A model generated the notes under the pieces. It was not told the DNA's origin, made no database searches, and saw nothing but the letters and a program-made list of their open reading frames with translations. A stretch of 6,979 bases of DNA from an uncultured Clostridia bacterium (GTDB lineage: Bacteria; Bacillota; Clostridia; Christensenellales; Aristaeellaceae): NCBI GenBank assembly GCA_934647145.1, contig CAKUFB010000139.1:1-6979 (forward strand). Direction: 5' to 3'. Both the position numbers and the translations under genes were made by a program. Below are positions 5,992-6,979 of this stretch, piece by piece (position 1 is the stretch's first letter; each line of letters opens with the position of its first letter).

Positions 5992-6161
5992 ACTGGCTCA
6001 ACCCCTATCTGTGGATCGTCGCGGGCTTCGCGCTGTACCTGGCGCTGCTCGTCATCCACCGCACCCTCTGCGAGCTGCCCCACACGCTCTACGCGCTCGG
6101 GCTGGGCGTCGCGACCGCCATCGAGCTGCTGGGCTTCTGCCTGCTGCGCTTCGGGGCGTAA
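5988..6161 (+). CDS. Small two-helix membrane protein, unknown (copy B)
   Basis: This ORF encodes 57 residues from an ATG that overlaps the stop of the preceding gene (ATGA), with GGAGG (5977-5981) six bases upstream, a strong sign that it is translated. Residues 7-23 form one hydrophobic helix (beginning YLWIVAGF). A short loop with CELPHT (28-33) follows, then a second helix at 34-53 containing Glu46 in an otherwise apolar stretch. It lacks a signal peptide and any known catalytic motif, and I do not recognise the family. Helix 1 carries G-x-A-x-Y-L-A (13-19) and helix 2 A-x-E-x-L-G-x-x-L (44-52), as in the upstream gene, suggesting a diverged tandem pair. It is last in the operon; no convincing terminator follows before the aspS promoter. 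Confidence 0.7.
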   Translation: MNWLNPYLWIVAGFALYLALLVIHRTLCELPHTLYALGLGVATAIELLGFCLLRFGA

Positions 6162-6186
6162 AACCGCCGCTTTTCGGGCGAAAATT

Positions 6187-6215
6187 ACCCGGGCGCGGTT
6201 GACAAGCGGCCGGGT
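6187..6215. repeat. Inverted repeat enclosing the aspS -35 box
   Basis: ACCCGG (6187-6192) pairs with CCGGGT (6210-6215); the 17-base interval contains the TTGACA of the aspS promoter. A second inverted repeat, AACCGC (6162-6167) with GCGGTT (6195-6200), overlaps it. These could be an operator, or a weak terminator for the upstream operon since TTT follows, but there is no long U-tract. Confidence 0.35.
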
Positions 6216-6227
6216 TTATGTGATAAT
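6199..6227 (+). promoter_or_regulatory. Sigma-A promoter of aspS
   Basis: TTGACA (6199-6204) and GATAAT (6222-6227) are separated by 17 bases, with TGT just before the -10 box giving an extended -10. The predicted start is near 6234, leaving a leader of about 70 nt. Confidence 0.85.
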
Positions 6228-6230
6228 AAT

Positions 6231-6267
6231 CGGGTGTGAACAGGCGCTTTGTCAGAGTGCCTGCCCG
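6231..6267 (+). promoter_or_regulatory. Hairpin in the aspS 5' leader
   Basis: CAGGCGCTTT (6241-6250) pairs with AGAGTGCCTG (6254-6263), 10 bp including two G-U pairs, with a GTC loop. CGGG/CCCG (6231-6234 with 6264-6267) could extend it across a six-base bulge. It is too short for a T-box and no T-box sequence is present. Since it starts at the predicted 5' end it may stabilise the mRNA. The ribosome site GAGG (6293-6296) is outside the stem. Confidence 0.45.
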
Positions 6268-6305
6268 TGTTTCAAAAGACTATGAACGGATAGAGGTAAG
6301 TGAGC

Positions 6306-6979
6306 ATGTTCCAGTCCAGAACCCATACCTGCGGCGAGTTGCGCCTGTCCGACGCCGGAAAGAAGGTCACTCTGGTCGGTTGGATGGAAAACGTCCGCGA
6401 GGTCGGCAGCACGCTGGCCTTCGTGATCCTGCGCGACTTCTACGGCACGACCCAGATCGTGGTGGAGAACAACGACGAAATCATGGCCTTCATCAAGGGC
6501 CTGAACTGCGAGTCCACCATCTCCGTGACCGGCGTCGTGCGCGAGCGCTCCAGCAAGAACCCCAAGCTGCCCACCGGCGAAATCGAGGTGGTGCCTGAAA
6601 AGGCGGAGCTGCTGGGCAAGTGTATCTACAACGAGCTTCCCTTCGAAATCAATCGCTCCCGCGAGGCCGACGAAAACACCCGCCTGCGCTATCGTTACCT
6701 CGACCTGCGCAACCCGGCGGTCAAGAGCAAGATCGTGCTGCGCAGCCAGATCGTCTCCGACCTGCGCCGCAGCATGACCGATCACGGCTTCCTGGAGATC
6801 ACCACGCCCATCCTGACCAGCTCCTCGCCCGAGGGCGCGCGCGACTACCTGGTGCCCTCCCGCATCCATCCCGGCAAGTTCTACGCCCTGCCGCAGGCTC
6901 CGCAGCAGTTCAAGCAGCTGCTGATGACCTCCGGCTTCGACCGCTATTTCCAGATCGCCCCCTGCTTCCGCGACGAGGA
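6306..6979 (+). CDS. aspS: Aspartyl-tRNA synthetase, N-terminal part (cut by window edge)
   Basis: The enzyme charges tRNA(Asp) with aspartate in the cytoplasm. The 224 complete codons visible cover the N-terminal OB-fold anticodon-binding domain (about 1-105: RTHTCGELR at 5-13, GWMENVREVG at 25-34), the hinge, and the beginning of the class II catalytic core. LRYRYLDLRNP (127-137), motif 1 around GFLEITTPIL (161-170), SSPEGARDYLVPSR (173-186), the HPGKFYALPQ stretch (188-197) and the start of motif 2, CFRDE (220-224), are all characteristic of bacterial AspRS. The remaining roughly 370 residues, including the GAD insertion, would lie beyond the right edge. The ATG at 6306 follows GAGG by nine bases. 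The residue before CFRDE is Pro (QIAPCFRDE) where many bacterial AspRS have a basic residue. It has its own promoter and is probably transcribed separately from the upstream operon. Confidence 0.96.
   Translation, partial: MFQSRTHTCGELRLSDAGKKVTLVGWMENVREVGSTLAFVILRDFYGTTQIVVENNDEIMAFIKGLNCESTISVTGVVRERSSKNPKLPTGEIEVVPEKAELLGKCIYNELPFEINRSREADENTRLRYRYLDLRNPAVKSKIVLRSQIVSDLRRSMTDHGFLEITTPILTSSSPEGARDYLVPSRIHPGKFYALPQAPQQFKQLLMTSGFDRYFQIAPCFRDE

Noticed and set aside
6231..6305. T-box riboswitch for aspS
   Set aside because: The leader is only about 70 nt and has neither the conserved T-box sequence nor room for a specifier stem.
6252..6869. A 205-codon minus-strand frame over aspS
   Set aside because: It is antisense to a well-conserved AspRS frame, and its composition is typical of a shadow.

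Overview
The window is GC-rich, densely packed bacterial chromosome. Gene content and order point to a high-GC member of the Firmicutes, most likely class Clostridia. The main reasons are the run of a PDZ/radical-SAM/DUF512 protein, Der and PlsY, together with a solo ECF-transporter S component, strong AGGAGG-type ribosome binding sites and sigma-A-like promoters. The genus cannot be named from sequence alone. I see no insertion sequences, phage genes, CRISPR, tRNA or rRNA.

Layout. Positions 1-144 hold no credible gene but contain four stem-loops set almost end to end. Positions 145-2209 carry two minus-strand genes, each with its own promoter: a flotillin (145-1542) and an ECF transporter substrate-binding subunit (1676-2209), separated by a terminator. 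Positions 2210-2497 are a divergent regulatory region. It holds a near-consensus minus-strand promoter for the transporter gene, a roughly 150-nt structured leader, and a plus-strand promoter for the next operon. Positions 2498-6161 are a plus-strand operon: DUF512 radical SAM protein, der, plsY and two small overlapping membrane-protein genes. Positions 6162-6305 contain a strong promoter and a hairpin leader for aspS, which runs off the right edge.

How the genes work together. Der (ribosome assembly GTPase) and PlsY (first acylation in phospholipid synthesis) are housekeeping functions, and the DUF512 protein sits in front of Der with an unknown role. AspRS is housekeeping too. Flotillin and the ECF S subunit are membrane proteins on the opposite strand. 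The least explained parts are the pair of 57-58 residue two-helix proteins downstream of plsY, which look like diverged tandem copies of one another, and the multi-hairpin element at the left edge.
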